Part shown: positions 1 to 12,191 of the stretch, piece by piece
Numbering within the stretch: position 1 is the first letter of the stretch
Layout: the number at the start of each line of letters is the position of its first letter
Origin: Dimargaris cristalligena
Lineage: Eukaryota > Kickxellomycota > Dimargaritomycetes > Dimargaritales > Dimargaritaceae
Direction of reading: 5' to 3'
Assembly: GCA_027576995.1 (NCBI GenBank)
Contig: JANBQC010000031.1
Location: 27,700 to 91,699, forward strand
Length of the DNA: 64,000 bases
Made by a program: the position numbers and the translations under genes
The notes under the pieces: model-generated
Database searches by the model: none
What the model was told of the DNA's origin: nothing
What the model saw: the letters and a program-made list of their open reading frames with translations, nothing else

Positions 1-415
1 CAAGCAACGGGTCTATTACGCCAAGGATATGGCCACTATGGGACTGGAAACATAGACTTCCAATGCTTACACCATGGGGGTAATTGAGCGAGCCAAGGCG
101 TACCCAGACGGGTGGGTCATCTGGGGATATTTTAAGAGCCAAGGATGACTGGTTTCCCATCTACCACTGCCCTCCATCGACGCTATAAGCTGTTCCCTGT
201 ACAATTTCGGGATTCTGGCCCAATCAACCCTTGGGAAAAATTGGTACAGAAGCATGCTAAATACGCGAAGCGACTTACCCATAACAGCGGATGATACAGC
301 TTTTTAATTAGACATCAATATACAATATCATTTGCATCACTTCATTTCCGAATAGCCGAGTCGTCGCCAGGGGCAGTCCAATAGGTATGCCCATACGTCT
401 AAAGGAATGGGTCCA
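1..415. other. 3' flank of the Sfr1-like gene, no gene seen
   Basis: This stretch lies downstream of the minus-strand Sfr1-like gene. Only short unsupported open frames occur. I see no RNA gene or repeat. Confidence 0.5.
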
Positions 416-2152
416 TCAGCAAAAATCCTCATCATCTTCATCATAACCGATGGTTGAATAGTCAATGGCCATCATATCCAATAAAAATTTAAGGCTCATG
501 GTGGACTCAGCGGGGGTACTGGGGGGAGGTGGTCCATAATCCAACGACTCGAGGTGAGGACAATCGGTAGCGTCTCCGCGGGTCCCTTCATTCATATCCG
601 ATGACGATGGTCCGTAGTGGTTATCCTGGAAGGAAGGCCGAGTGGAATTGTTCACGAGGGAGCCGAGGGTTTCCGGATTAATGTCCTTCATTTGGTCAAA
701 CAAATACCGCAGGGCGTCTTGGGCCGCGGTCCGCCACTTAACGATGAGATCTTCAAGGGTATCGGATTCGTTCTGACCGATATGTACGTATCATCATATT
801 CGATATTGTAAATAGCAGGTGAAAAGGTAAATATTATAGTTATTTACGGCTGCCGGTCGAGAAAGGCGTTCCACCCACCGCCCGCTTTGAAAATGACCAA
901 TATTCAGTGGGGGAGAGGGGGTCGGGGTAGTGCTAATATATATACAGATATATATACAATGGGACCATGGCAACATTACCTGTTTGATTATCGATTTGAC
1001 CAGATTGATTTTCCGGAGCTGGGTTTCAATATCCTCTAATTTCAGGGCAAGTTCTTTTTTTCTACTATTCGCGGCAGTGAGGGTGGGGTTTGCGAGAATC
1101 TGGGATTTGGTGCGGGTCCCAAATAGCTGTCGTTTTGGTGAGACTATATTGCTCATTGGTGGGGTCAGTCTCGAGGGCGTCCGCACAGTAGTGGAGGCAT
1201 CCCCGGTTACGGTACGCGGACCTGCGCTTTGGGCTGGCTGCTGTTGGGTGGCAGAAACCCTAAGTGGTGAACGAAATGGTTTGGACAAACGGCCGCCAGT
1301 GGATGTCCGTAACCGTTTAACAACAGGTTGGACGGGCGTCGTATCGGCATTGGTAATTTTAATCTTTGCAGGATCTGTCGTAGGCCGGGCATTTGTTACT
1401 GGGGGGGATTTGGGTGTAATAGGAGATAGAGGGGCCTCTTCTGCGACCAGCGGACCGACTGCATTGTACATACCAAGGGGGAGGGTAAAGCTAAGTAAAT
1501 AATTTGTATGGCATACCCGTTCCACTCACATGGTACACCGTTATAATGCAGGCAAAGGTGTCGGGAGGTTTGGGTGGCTTGTGGCAGAAACATTACAAGG
1601 AAATCAGGCATAGTCCTACCTGGTTGCTTGGGAATAAAGTAGAGGTACCAGGCATGGTCGGGCGTGAGTGTATACCGTCGCCGTACGGCTATTTTTTGAT
1701 CGATGAGAGTTGAAAGTAGTTCTTCGGAGGTACTATCACATTGAGACTAGGCCAATTGTGGCCGGTAGATAGACCATGCGTATTAATATAATAAGAGCAA
1801 TATATATTATTAAGGAGAAAAGGCGGCGGCCGACAAATCTATTGCGGCCAGGAAAATATCCAGCGGTTCTGGCCCACTATCGGCAAGCCCCACATCACAT
1901 TCATAGATGCGAACTATTGATGTCGAAGGCAATAATGGCTTAGGAGAATTGGCTTACCAAGTGGTCTGTTAATAGGTCGGCCAGAAGGTCCTCGGCTATA
2001 ACCCAATATTCGGGGAAACGCTGCTCGGTGTGGGCCAGTACGGCAGGGAGCTCCTTGTCGATGAGCTGGCGTATACCGTCGACTATGGTCAGGTTTATCG
2101 AGGCGGTGCCGGAGGTACCCACCGGCCGAGGGAGGGGATCCAGTTCAGGCAT
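416..2152 (-). CDS. SFR1: Sfr1/Mei5-like recombination mediator subunit
   Basis: Sfr1 (Mei5) pairs with Swi5 and helps Rad51/Dmc1 filaments during recombinational repair in the nucleus. I model four exons: complement(416..772, 980..1458, 1620..1746, 1958..2152), 385 residues. All splice sites are GT-AG and keep frame. The family signature is clear in the last two exons: KPFRSPLR in a disordered basic region, then a coiled coil (LRKINLVKSIIKQ) that joins across the last intron to LEDLIVKWRTAAQDALRYLF. That heptad-rich stretch followed by KWR..AQ.AL is the Sfr1/Mei5 core. The tail is acidic and ends DEDDEDFC. The first two exons encode about 107 residues I do not recognise (DGIRQLIDKELP, later YTLTPDHAWYLYFIPKQP). 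A shorter alternative starts at the ATG at 1471 with no upstream exons and gives 282 residues. The C-terminal assignment is firm; the N-terminal part is inferred. The gene is divergent from RAD17. Confidence 0.78.
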
Positions 2153-2706
2153 TGGAACAACGAAGACTGAACAATACTGTATAATATAGTTAACAGCAGA
2201 AGAGCTTGCTAAGGCAGCGAAGAAGAGTCTGGTTAAGTGAATGGGCTTTAGCTAGACAAAAGGCTTCCACTGCTCTGCTTGAGGGTTGGAATTGCTACTG
2301 CGCCACTTAGCGTACACTCTCTCCTTTCTGCTATTGTGAGCCTACTTGGACGGGGCTGACTGAAGGGGGGGGGGGTACAATAAAAGGCGAAAAGGTGGGA
2401 AGTATATATAGCTTGGGCGTGGTGTTGGTCCGTAACCACTGCCAGACTTATGTGACTGGGAGAGGAACCTCTTTGCCGATTCCAGCCAGGCCATTTTTAA
2501 ACCGAACGTCGTGCCACACTATTTTTCGACGCCCTCCGCATTCCACGCTGGCACTGTTTACCCATAACCAGGGTAGAACTTAGCTGCTGGCGGTGCGCAG
2601 TGGGAAAAAAACGTGCCGACCCCTTGTTCATTCCCTACCGGCACATTATTATTATTTGACTTGCTTATTCGTTTTTCGTTCCTCCTCTTGGGCATTACAA
2701 GCCGCC
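2153..2706. promoter_or_regulatory. Divergent promoter region between SFR1 and RAD17
   Basis: About 550 bp separate the modelled start codons of two divergently transcribed DNA-repair genes. It contains a G10 run near 2365 and a TATATA near 2404. No ACGCGT box was found by eye. Shared regulation is an inference from position. Confidence 0.4.
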
Positions 2707-5436
2707 ATGCAAATGCGTAAACGCCGGCTACGGCCGTCCACTGTCGTGACGGATAAGCCAAGTCCGACGGTAACCAGTCCAGCCCGAAAACGAGCTAAAG
2801 TTGAAGAGCAGCCCTCGCAAACCCGCAATCCTTCCGAATCCACCCCGACGGCTCCACCCCCCCCTACTTCACCAGCCGACCTTGCACCGAAGTCGGTATC
2901 CCAAGACCACTCTTCATACGAACCTGCAGACTCCGCTGACCCACCGCCCCGAAGAACTCGTCCAAAACCACGGGCGGTGATTAGTATCCTCTCCGACAGT
3001 TCGGCCGATGAAAGTGTCGAAGGAGGCGGCTCCGACGATGCGGATTTCTCGGAACCAGCCGTCACCACCGACGCCGCCCGGCTACAAAAACCCACTCAGC
3101 GCCCGATTTTATTACCCGTTGCTAAATCCACCCGGTCCCGTTTAACCAGTATCACTAGCAGCAAGTGGGCCTTCAGCAGCCCATCCAATTCCCCTCGGAA
3201 TATAGGGCTCAACCCCGATGAGTCCGCCCTGTCGCCATCGTTGGCAATGTCGGCCCCTACACGGCCCAACTATCCCGCTGGTTTACAGTCCCGGAGTCTG
3301 TCGATCCCGCAGGATTTCTTCGCGCGCGCCCTTAATCTGGAATCCCCCCCGGTCGGGTGCGGCAAAGGCAACGGCGTCCCCAAGACCGACACCGAACTTT
3401 GGGTAGACAAGTATGCCCCCCAAGATGTAACGGATCTGGCGGTGCACAAGCGTAAAATTCTTGAGGTGCAGAATTGGCTACAGGGGGCGTTGGTCGAACT
3501 TAGGGCCTCAGGTACCCGGCCCTGGCTCAAACGGATACTGATTCTGACTGGACCGCCCGGTGTGGGTAAAACGACCACGCTCAGATTAGTGGCTAAACAG
3601 CTCGATATACCGAGATCGGAGTGGATCAACCCCGTACACTTGGCCCAAGATATCAATGACACATCGTATGCCACCGGTGAAGGTAATTATCTACACTTAC
3701 GTAGGGCACTCTTTAATTGACTCCGTTACCGCCCTTCGGCTTGGGTAAACGGACTTATTGTACTTGCGGAGTTTTTTCGGCAGCGCTGCATTTGAGTCAA
3801 TTCAGTACCACTAAGCTATACCATCGCCCTATCTCATTTTTCTACCGCTTCCATTATTACACTTACGATGCCTATTTTCTGGGGCCCTTTCCTTTTCGAA
3901 CCCCTATACCATCATGCAGTCGACTCCCTAGCTCGGAAATTCGAGCTGTTCATTCGGAAAGCGGACCGCTATACCCCACTGGCCATGGCCACACCAACTG
4001 CTACTATTGCTACCCCCATCGCCACGCCACCCGAGCCGCCTAACCAGCAGTTAGTCGTCATTGAAGATTTCCCCAATTTGACCCAACCGGCTACTAAACG
4101 GGTCTTCGAAGACTGCCTGCGTCACTATACTGCACCCCGGCCATTGCGTGCGTTCCCCCTAGTACTAATCATCAGCGAGTGCATTTCACGCCATAGCTTA
4201 TTGGAAGAGGCCAGTGGCGGACCGGCGGGGCGGAATGGACGAAGTTTTGGAGAGGCGCTCGAGAATTTCCGGCAGGTCATCCCCAGAGACGTGTTAGACT
4301 CCCCCCTGGTTACGCGAATCAACTTTAATCCCATTGCTCCGACCCTCCTCACTAAAGCCCTCAAACGGATATGGTCCCTCGAATGCCATTGCCACCCATG
4401 GTCCCAAAATCGCCGCCCGTTACTTAATGAATCGGCCGTTTTGCCCATGGTGGTGGCGGAATGCCACGGTGACATTCGAAACGCCTTAAATACGCTTCAA
4501 CTAACTAGCCGCACGCTACCCTCGTCCCCGGTGCCCGGATCTGCTGGATCATCGCGGTCGCGACCGGGGCGGCCATCAGGGGGCCGGGAATCCAGTTTCG
4601 ATTTGTTCCACGCCATGGGTAAAGTCCTGTACAATAAGCGGCGCCCAACATCTCCGGGAAGCGACGCTAGACCCGAAACCCCGGCCGAAGCAATTCTGGA
4701 ACACGTACCCGTCGACTACGACCTGTTTGTCCTCTTTTTACACCAAAACTACCTGGCCTTTACGGGGGATATCGACGACGCGGCCCTGGCGAGTGAGCGG
4801 CTCAGCGATGCCGATGGGTTGGTGGTGGGGCAGGGAGGCTGGGCCCACCAAATGACCAGTGGTCCCTACCAGGCCTTGACCACCGTACGGGGTTTGGCGG
4901 AATCCCTGCGTACACCCGCGGATGGACCCGACGGACCCGCCCCGCGAGTGGGGGGACTCTTACAGATGAGTAAACCGCAGTTTTGGGCGGTGGCTAAACA
5001 GCGCCGGGAAAATCTAGCAGTGGCCCAAACGGTCCAGGCGCGCACGCGTGTTCCAGCCGAGGAGACTTACGGGGGAACCAAAACGTCCCTAGCTCTCGAA
5101 ACCGCTTGTCTGGAACTGTACCCCTATTGGCATACTGTCCTACAGAACCGAATCCAGCAGACCCAGTCACAGCTACATCGACCAAGACCACCTCTACCTT
5201 CGGTAGAACGGGACTTGGGTCGACTCTGTGCGGACCTGGATCAACTTTGCCGGTTTAGTTCCCGGCCTAACCGGGAAGCCCGGTGCGCCGATGCCGAGGA
5301 TTGGGCGGACCAGGATCGTAGTACCGAAGATCTCATGGATAGTCAACCAGCGTCTATTCAATTACCTTTAGATGGCCTAGCCGAGCCCACCCACGGCGAC
5401 CTTTCGGACGACCCCATCGAGGATATGAGTGACTAG
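2707..5436 (+). CDS. RAD17: Rad17-type checkpoint clamp loader
   Basis: Rad17 (Rad24 in budding yeast) replaces the large RFC subunit and loads the 9-1-1 clamp at damaged DNA. Seen: a basic, disordered N-terminus (QMRKRRLRPS); the family entry motif ELWVDKYAPQ at about 230; Walker A GPPGVGKTTT at 282-291; and, after one intron, Walker B VVIEDFPN at about 371-378. The last is the Rad17 variant of the motif. The start is the ATG at 2707 in a good context (gccgccATG). Exon 1 ends at 3682 (phase 1). The best acceptor is 3919, preceded by a pyrimidine-rich tract, giving 830 residues. Acceptors at 3796 and 3805 also keep frame but would add a hydrophobic segment alien to the family. At 830 residues it is longer than usual relatives (about 600-700), mostly from disordered N- and C-terminal regions. 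Confidence 0.88.
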
Positions 5437-7585
5437 GAGTATTGCTTCCAATTAGCTTGAAACTGTCTCTTTTCATTTTCCAACCCAATTGTAGGCTCCT
5501 AAATTAATATCCGGAAAAAAAAGAACGACAACAACCCGTAATTTTGTGTATTTTATAAATATAATTAATTTTTGGCATTGCAGCTATCCCTTTTGGTCAG
5601 GTCAGGATTTCCGGTTTTATCACAATGAAATTTGACTTAGATGGGCGTTTCTGTGTATTAAACCGATGTCTTGCGTGATTAAAGGATGCTCATGGAATGA
5701 AATCGGCCTATTTTTAGTCTCCAGTTGAACTATTTTTGAAGGTGGCAATTTATCCGATGTAGCGAATTGGCTCACTTGAATGGGTTATTGAACATATAGA
5801 GCCAATGGCCACTAGTGTAATGGATAGTGTACGTGGTATTGGAGATGTTGGTCTTAGTGGTTATGAGTATAGAATTAACTGGCGTAACGGGAGGGGGTGC
5901 TAGCTACTGTAAGCCGTGTGCCAAAAGGTGGCCCGGTTATCCAGTACAGGCTCTAACAGACTGCAGCTGTTTAGTTAAAAAATGGGGATTGGCGCTACTG
6001 TTAACCGATTATACACTTTCCGAGAGGAGACTGTATCCCATTAGGACGTAGTCTTGCAGACCTTGGCCACTTCCCTGATATAAACCCATCTAATTGCATG
6101 TCAATAAAGCTAAGACTATACCCCCTATTACTGCCATAACTTCGGCTAGACGGCCTTTTTGACCTTTCAATATTGGATTTATATCCTGATACTTTTGCCA
6201 CCCGTAAGGAGATTCCAATGGACTGTTATTACAAGAGGTGGCAGACCAATGGTAATGAAAAGGGAGCTGGAGAAACTGGCGAATCCGACGGCGACTCGCG
6301 AAAGCAGCTCACGGGTTGTTAAATGTGCAACATGCACCATGGTGGGTAACCCCTGTCCACTGAGGGATCTCCGCTTTAGTCATTACTCTATCATTGTTGT
6401 CCCAATAGACGAATGTCGGAGTCCGAAATACAGCCACATCCGGCTAATATAGTACTCCCAATAACATAAACCGATGCGTTTTGAATGCGCCCCTCTTATC
6501 TAACACATGTCCTATGGTATTCTATACCTAGTGCCCTGGAGGCATTGCATAAATGCCGACGGTCGGTGAGTAATTGACGGGCCCAAGTGCACCAAAGCTA
6601 CCCCAAAGAAACAGGGCGCGTTACCTCAAGCAGGTGACTTTTAAGCAACCGACCATTTAAAGGAACAGGTTTTGCGTGACCGTGTGGGTTACCTAGACGG
6701 TCACCTATTTTCCCACTATGCCAATAGCAACATAACAGTGGTATTCCATGCCGGAATTAACTCGGGCAATTTCCTTTTACCCATAGGCATGTCGGGGAGA
6801 CCAAAGGACCAAGGTATACGCTCTATGGTTGGCACTAGTTCTTTTAGCTTCGCCTACCGAAAATTTCCTTGAACCCCATGCATAGTCTTCAATTTCACGG
6901 GAAGTGCTAGGGTTGCTGACCCCCTCTCTCCCGCTACGTCTTCACAACTCTCCAGTCTCACAAACCTACGCCCCTGGGGCAGGTTGAGTGACACAGTGCA
7001 ACTTTAGCGGGGAGAAGGAGAGCGAGCTAGGCTATACTCTTCAATATTCACCCATTTCCAATATTGGAAAGAGCTAGCAGGCGAAGGAAAGGGGAGGCAA
7101 GGCTACACCTCGTAATGGTGGGAAAACAAAAATAACATATTCAACTGTAGGCATAAATCACCAATGATTCCGGAAAAGCGGGTGCCGTTCAAGCATGGGG
7201 TCAAGTTGAGCCGGAATTGACCCAACGGAGCTGTATACCCCACGGCAAGAGACGGGGCAAGACCGGCCTTCTGTAATATATATATATATATTGGTACAGG
7301 GCATCTCCCTATTCCGTTGAGGTCATTCTTTGATTAATTATATCCACTTCTAATTGACTACCATTTGCGAATTTATCCGTCCATTAGTGCATGAAAGCAA
7401 GCGCTGCTTAGTTTCCAATAGTCCCGTCGACGACTCGCCCGTGGTATAGCACTACACTGCAAATACTGCCCCAGTGCGCTAGTTTGATTGCCAGCCTTTT
7501 ACAGGAGTGTGCACGCATACCTATTTTAGTTCACATTTAATTAACCCGTCCATTGCTTAAGCCACTTAATTGTTATTCGCCCGGT
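5437..7585. other. Intergenic, no gene supported
   Basis: About 2.1 kb between RAD17 and the first secreted-protein gene. Open frames are short and have no ATG-led coding character. It holds a TA run near 7274-7291 and a perfect 16-bp palindrome at 7055-7070, listed separately. Confidence 0.5.
7055..7070. promoter_or_regulatory. 16-bp palindrome with a CArG (MADS-box) core
   Basis: TTTCCAATATTGGAAA reads the same on both strands. Its core CCAATATTGG fits CC(A/T)6GG, the site of SRF/Mcm1-type MADS-box regulators. It lies about 515 bp upstream of the start of the secreted protein at 7586. Binding is inferred from the motif only. Confidence 0.4.
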
Positions 7586-10259
7586 ATGGTTGCCTCCACG
7601 CCCCGCATCCTAATTGGTCTGGTGGGCCTAGCCCTACTCCAGGTGGCCTCGGCCGCTTCTATTCCCTCCAACAAAATCTTCATGCCGTTCTTGGCCACCG
7701 CGGACGCCAAGATCTGGCTGGGGGAGGCCATGCCGTCGGATGTCAACAATCTGTATATAGTGGGATTTGGTGACTACCAGCCCTTGCTGCCCGCGGATAC
7801 CCCCGACCCGTCGTCATCTTCGGCAGAGTCTGAGGAATCGGTGCCCGAGTCCATCCAACCTAAGGCCAAGGCTGTTGTAGGAATCGATGCGGCCATTCAA
7901 ACCGATGATTTCGAGTCTATCCGCGCTGAAGTTCAAGAATCCGAGAACGTGGCCGAAGCCAGCGATCCACAGGCCGAAGAAGAAGAAGGCGAGGATGACG
8001 AACCCTCGACGGAAAAGGAGGAGGAGGAAGAAGAAGAAGTCCTATCGGCCTCGGACCATATCGAATGGACGGGCGTTTTGAGCAAAAATGGGCGCCAGTA
8101 CCGCTGCAAGGCCGGCTTTTGTATTCTGGAGACCGATAAGAATGGTCAGGAGAGAAGCCGAGGATACCTGACTCTGGTGGACGACCAGGATAACGTCCTC
8201 CTTTCCACGTTGCCCATGGATGCGGAAGACCAGGATGAGGAGGAGGAATCAAATTTGGTGGAGGGTGAAATCTATCTCGACGAGACCGATACCGAATCCG
8301 AGCCGGATATGGATGCCGAAAGCCCGGCCGGACGGACCTCTTTCCAAGCCAACTCTTTGGAGGGGGAGGTACACCCCTCTAATCAGATACCAGCCTCTAT
8401 CCCTGTTCCTAATAATCAGCAGACCACTGCGTCTCTGGATAACCTGCAGAAGGAACTCACCGACTATATGGAGGAGATTGCATCGAGCTCCGAGAATGGC
8501 AGTGATATTGGGCGCGTGCTGCCCCAATCCATGGAGTTCAATGATTCGAACTACTCGCCTACTGAATCGGTAAACCGCGCGGATGGCAACAACGACGAGA
8601 CCATCCCACCGGTGGGTACTCAAGGTGCCTGGAATAATGGCCGCCCGCTGCCCTGCTCTCCCACGTTGCACTCCAAAACTACTGCCCAGGACACCTCCGT
8701 AAGCAATTCGGCCGATAATGGAAAGCATGTGGGATTTAATTCGCCCGTCGTTACCGGCTTCATTCCTCCTCGTCAAGTTAGCGAATCGACGAAGGATTCG
8801 ACCTCCAGGTAAGTACTACTGAATTTTGGCTTCTGCCACACGTACTAATTTACTCAGACCAGCGTAGCTATCACTTGGCGGTTGCCGACGATTTAATTGC
8901 ACCCTTAAGGGTATCTCCGATGGATTACGCGACGTTGCTTCGATTTTAGAGGATTCAACTTTCCCTAAAACACCCGCTACCTAAAGCAATGTCCCATCCT
9001 GCCACAAAGTGTGCACATAGATTGGACCGATGGAATCGCCATGTAAATTATATCTAACCCACTTAACTACACCCATATGGTATTGCCGATGTATATATTA
9101 CGGTAATGGTATTTCATCCTGGCATTATAGCGTACCCGTAGAACAATCCCAGTCGCCAGTCGAAGTGACTTATTTTAACGAGCCTGATGAATTATTGGCA
9201 GAGGAAGAGCAGCTTAGAGGGACTAACAGTTATTTGGACGCGGAAAAGACCCACGTTCCGAACAAGGTAATTTCCGACTCCGCCTCTTTCGTTCAGGATC
9301 GGGGTATGGCGTCCACCGATAGTCATAGCATGTCAGTCGAGTCTTTCCTGCAGCCATTCGGGAGCAAGCAGCTCAAGCGCACCCCCACGTCTTTCGTTCA
9401 AGACCGAGGCACACCCGCTACCCCTGACCAGGACTTGTCACTCGAGGCTTTCTTGCAACCGCTTAAGAACACTGCATCCGAGAATGACCGCCCCCCTGTT
9501 GTCGAGGAAAAAACCGAGCACTCTATCCAGGAGCAGCCTTTATCGGTCGAGGCTTTCTTGCAACCGCTGAAGACCACGGCAACCGAGAATGACCGTCCCC
9601 TTTCTGTCCAGGACAAAACCGAGCTCTCTGTCCAGGAGCAGGCTCTACCGGTTGAGTCTTTCTTGCAACCACCGAAAAACACGGTAGCCGAGAATGACCA
9701 CTCCTCTTTTGTTGAGGACAAAACCGAGCTCTCTACCCAGGGGCCGCCTTTACCAGTTGAGTATATATTTCAGTCCCCTTGGAATAGAGAAACCGAGAGC
9801 GTCTTCGTGCCTTCTCAACAAGATATGAATGAAGACTTCACCCCTGTTAACCAGGACCTGCCGATGCAGACTTCCCTGAACTCACACTGGACCATACCGG
9901 CTCCGAATGTACCCGTTCATTCCATCTCCTTGAACCAGGCTGCCACCGAATCGATCAGTGAGGTCATACCCGTCAATGATTCTCCTAATCATGCCCCGTA
10001 TCCGTCGAATCAGGCCCCCACTATCCCTCCCTTTGCTAATGTGGAACAGTTCACCGGAGCATACACCATGCCCGTGCCGGTCCCATCCAATGCCAATGGC
10101 CCCTGGATTCGACCGAGCCCAGTTTCCAGTCAGGGTACTGGCTATTCCTTCCAAGACCCCCATCCTAACAACATGGACCGGCCTAGTGTTAATAGTCACA
10201 TTACGAATCAGCTGTTTTATTTGCAGCTTCCGGAACGCCGCAATGACAAAGAGCCTTAA
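7586..10259 (+). CDS. Secreted acidic protein with C-terminal tandem repeats (unknown family)
   Basis: No family is recognised. The ATG at 7586 opens a signal peptide (hydrophobic core LIGLVGLALLQVASAA, likely cleaved before SIPSNKIF). Exon 1 (7586..8808) encodes a short N-terminal block, Ser/Glu-rich linkers, runs of Glu/Asp, and a small island with two cysteines (YRCKAGFC) between acidic tracts. A perfect donor (AG/GTAAGT) lies at 8808/8809. Splicing to the acceptor at 9130 gives exon 2 (9131..10259), keeps frame and makes 783 residues. Exon 2 carries about five tandem repeats of about 35 residues (consensus VExFLQPxKxTxxENDRP, DKTExSxQEQ), roughly residues 459-631, then a Pro/Asn-rich tail. 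A second acceptor at 8857, with a TACTAAT branch-like site, would instead end the protein at 410 residues. Predicted to be extracellular and disordered; function unknown. Confidence 0.65.
9280..9800 (+). repeat. Coding tandem repeat, about 105-110 bp unit, five copies
   Basis: At protein level each unit contains an E-A/S-FLQP core, then ENDRP, then a D/E-KTE motif and Gln-rich spacer. Copies 2-4 are the most alike; copies 1 and 5 are decayed. A possible sixth remnant (LPMQTSL) follows near 9860. Confidence 0.75.
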
Positions 10260-12191
10260 TGGTTAATTAAATCAGCCATGTAGTTATGATTAGCTGGGTA
10301 GGATTGTTCGGGACTAGCTATTCAGTATTAGCTTGAACTTCAATGAATCTATTATTATTTTTATTACCATTATTATCTTAAGCTCCGAGTGTTCTAATTT
10401 ACGCCAAATTCAAGTTTTTTTCTCTGGCTCATGGATATATGAATTTAACCCTTTTCTGGACGGGCTTGGCCCATATTTCCACAACAGTCTATCGAATTAT
10501 ATTAGATCAATTGTTGGAAGGGGATAGGTTACTTATAAAATGACTTTAGCGGTATATCAGAGCCATGTCCAAAGTTAACTAAGGGGTATAAATACTATCC
10601 ACAGATGAGAGTCAAGTGAGGTTTGGGCTAGTTCTCACAGGACCTGTGAAGAACTTGCATTTCACTATGATGTTGAAGTAATTAGTGGGGACCACTTAAT
10701 CGATCAGTCTCAACTTTTCTATTGCTGTACCTTCCGCAAACCTTCCCCTGTTAAGGGTAGAGTGTAACCAAGCAGGTTTTAAATCTGTATATATTAACAG
10801 GGGTGGCAAAATTAAATAATATAGGGAACTTGGGGATCTTGAACATGTCAGCACGCATATGTATTGTTGGGTGACGCCGCCCCCGACGTATTAGGTTTAG
10901 GGAACTGTGAAACGCCCATGTCTTCCTTCTCTGGCTGTTTCAACGTCGCAATGGAGGACTTTCAGCCAACAAGTTTTGGGTTTTTCGAGGGCTTAGACTG
11001 GCTGGATTCGGAAGCGCTGAAACTCATGGTAGACCCTGGGTAGGACCATAGGGAATAGGTAATTACAGTGGCTGGGGGGTTTGGCATTGCTAGCAAAAAA
11101 CAAAAATACTACATTTAAATAAATGATAGCTCCGAAATATGAGTGTCAATGAGTAGACAACTGTTGTGTTTTCTTTCCAAGATTTCGAATTTTTTTTTGT
11201 CAATTCTAATACTAAAGAAAGGCTCATTGTGTCGTAAAGTAGATACAGAGGACTGCAAATAATAGGTGAAATTGTTAGAAATGTATTGACGATAAAATAA
11301 TTGCAAAGTATTAATTGCATTATTGATAAAAATGGTGACTATCACAGTGTACATTGGTAGGGTAAAAATAGGCTAAACACATAATTGCCGTCTTAACTAT
11401 AAGCGGGATGGGATATCAACCGCCATTAATCAAGCATGGCATGTCGGACGGGACTATACCGGAAACACTGCTTTTCAGCCATCTAACAACACTAGAGTAG
11501 GATAGAGAATGGTATGAAGAATCAGCCGAGTGGACTAATGTGGCTGGCAAATAAGGCCAATGCTGAGGATATTGGAGTGAAATGTCACACAAGTGTAAAC
11601 GGTGCACAGCTTCCTCCCCCCAGCGCAACCCAACCTCAAATCAGGGGATCCGTATTAATAGAACAGAAAATGTAAAGACCACGCTAATTGAGTTAATCGG
11701 CGACCTTGACCTTAAAGCAACGGGGCCCTAGTACTTCATGGGCGTCGCAGGAAAATGGCCAATGGTTAGCCCAATCTCGGCGGAGTACGTATGAATAGTT
11801 GTGGAGCCTCCCCTCTCATCTTTCTGTGCCGTTTTTCCCCAAGTCCTGTGGTGGCTTAGCTCCCGAGTTACACATATGTAACAATAATAGTTACTGGCGC
11901 CCATTCCCCGCCAGCTTCCTTCGCGCATAAATAAATCCACCGCCTTCGCCCTGGCTAGCAATAGCAGAGCCACCTTCCCTCCGTGATGACTTTAAAGAGC
12001 ACAGGTTTTTATTATTCTGTCTAGCAATACCTTTATATTATAAGCTCCTTTTTTTGTATTTCCTTATTATTCACAACCTTCATGATATTTTAATTATTTA
12101 TATTTGGCATTTCCGAACATCAGTTTTAACGTTAAGTTTATTTTATATTATTATTTGCACCCCAATATACCGCTCCTTGCCAACTTCGAAA
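10260..12191. other. Intergenic, AT-rich, no gene supported
   Basis: About 1.9 kb between two secreted-protein genes. It is AT-rich, with short frames on both strands and no conserved motifs or splice-joined coding segments that I could support. Confidence 0.5.

Noticed and set aside
1396..1611. Continuation of the Sfr1 second exon past the donor at 1619.
   Set aside because: It would end in a frame that competes with the conserved Sfr1 frame; splicing to the acceptor at 1459 keeps both parts in one protein.
3717..4043. Separate frame between RAD17 exons.
   Set aside because: It overlaps the intron and exon 2 of RAD17 in another frame and has no conserved motif.
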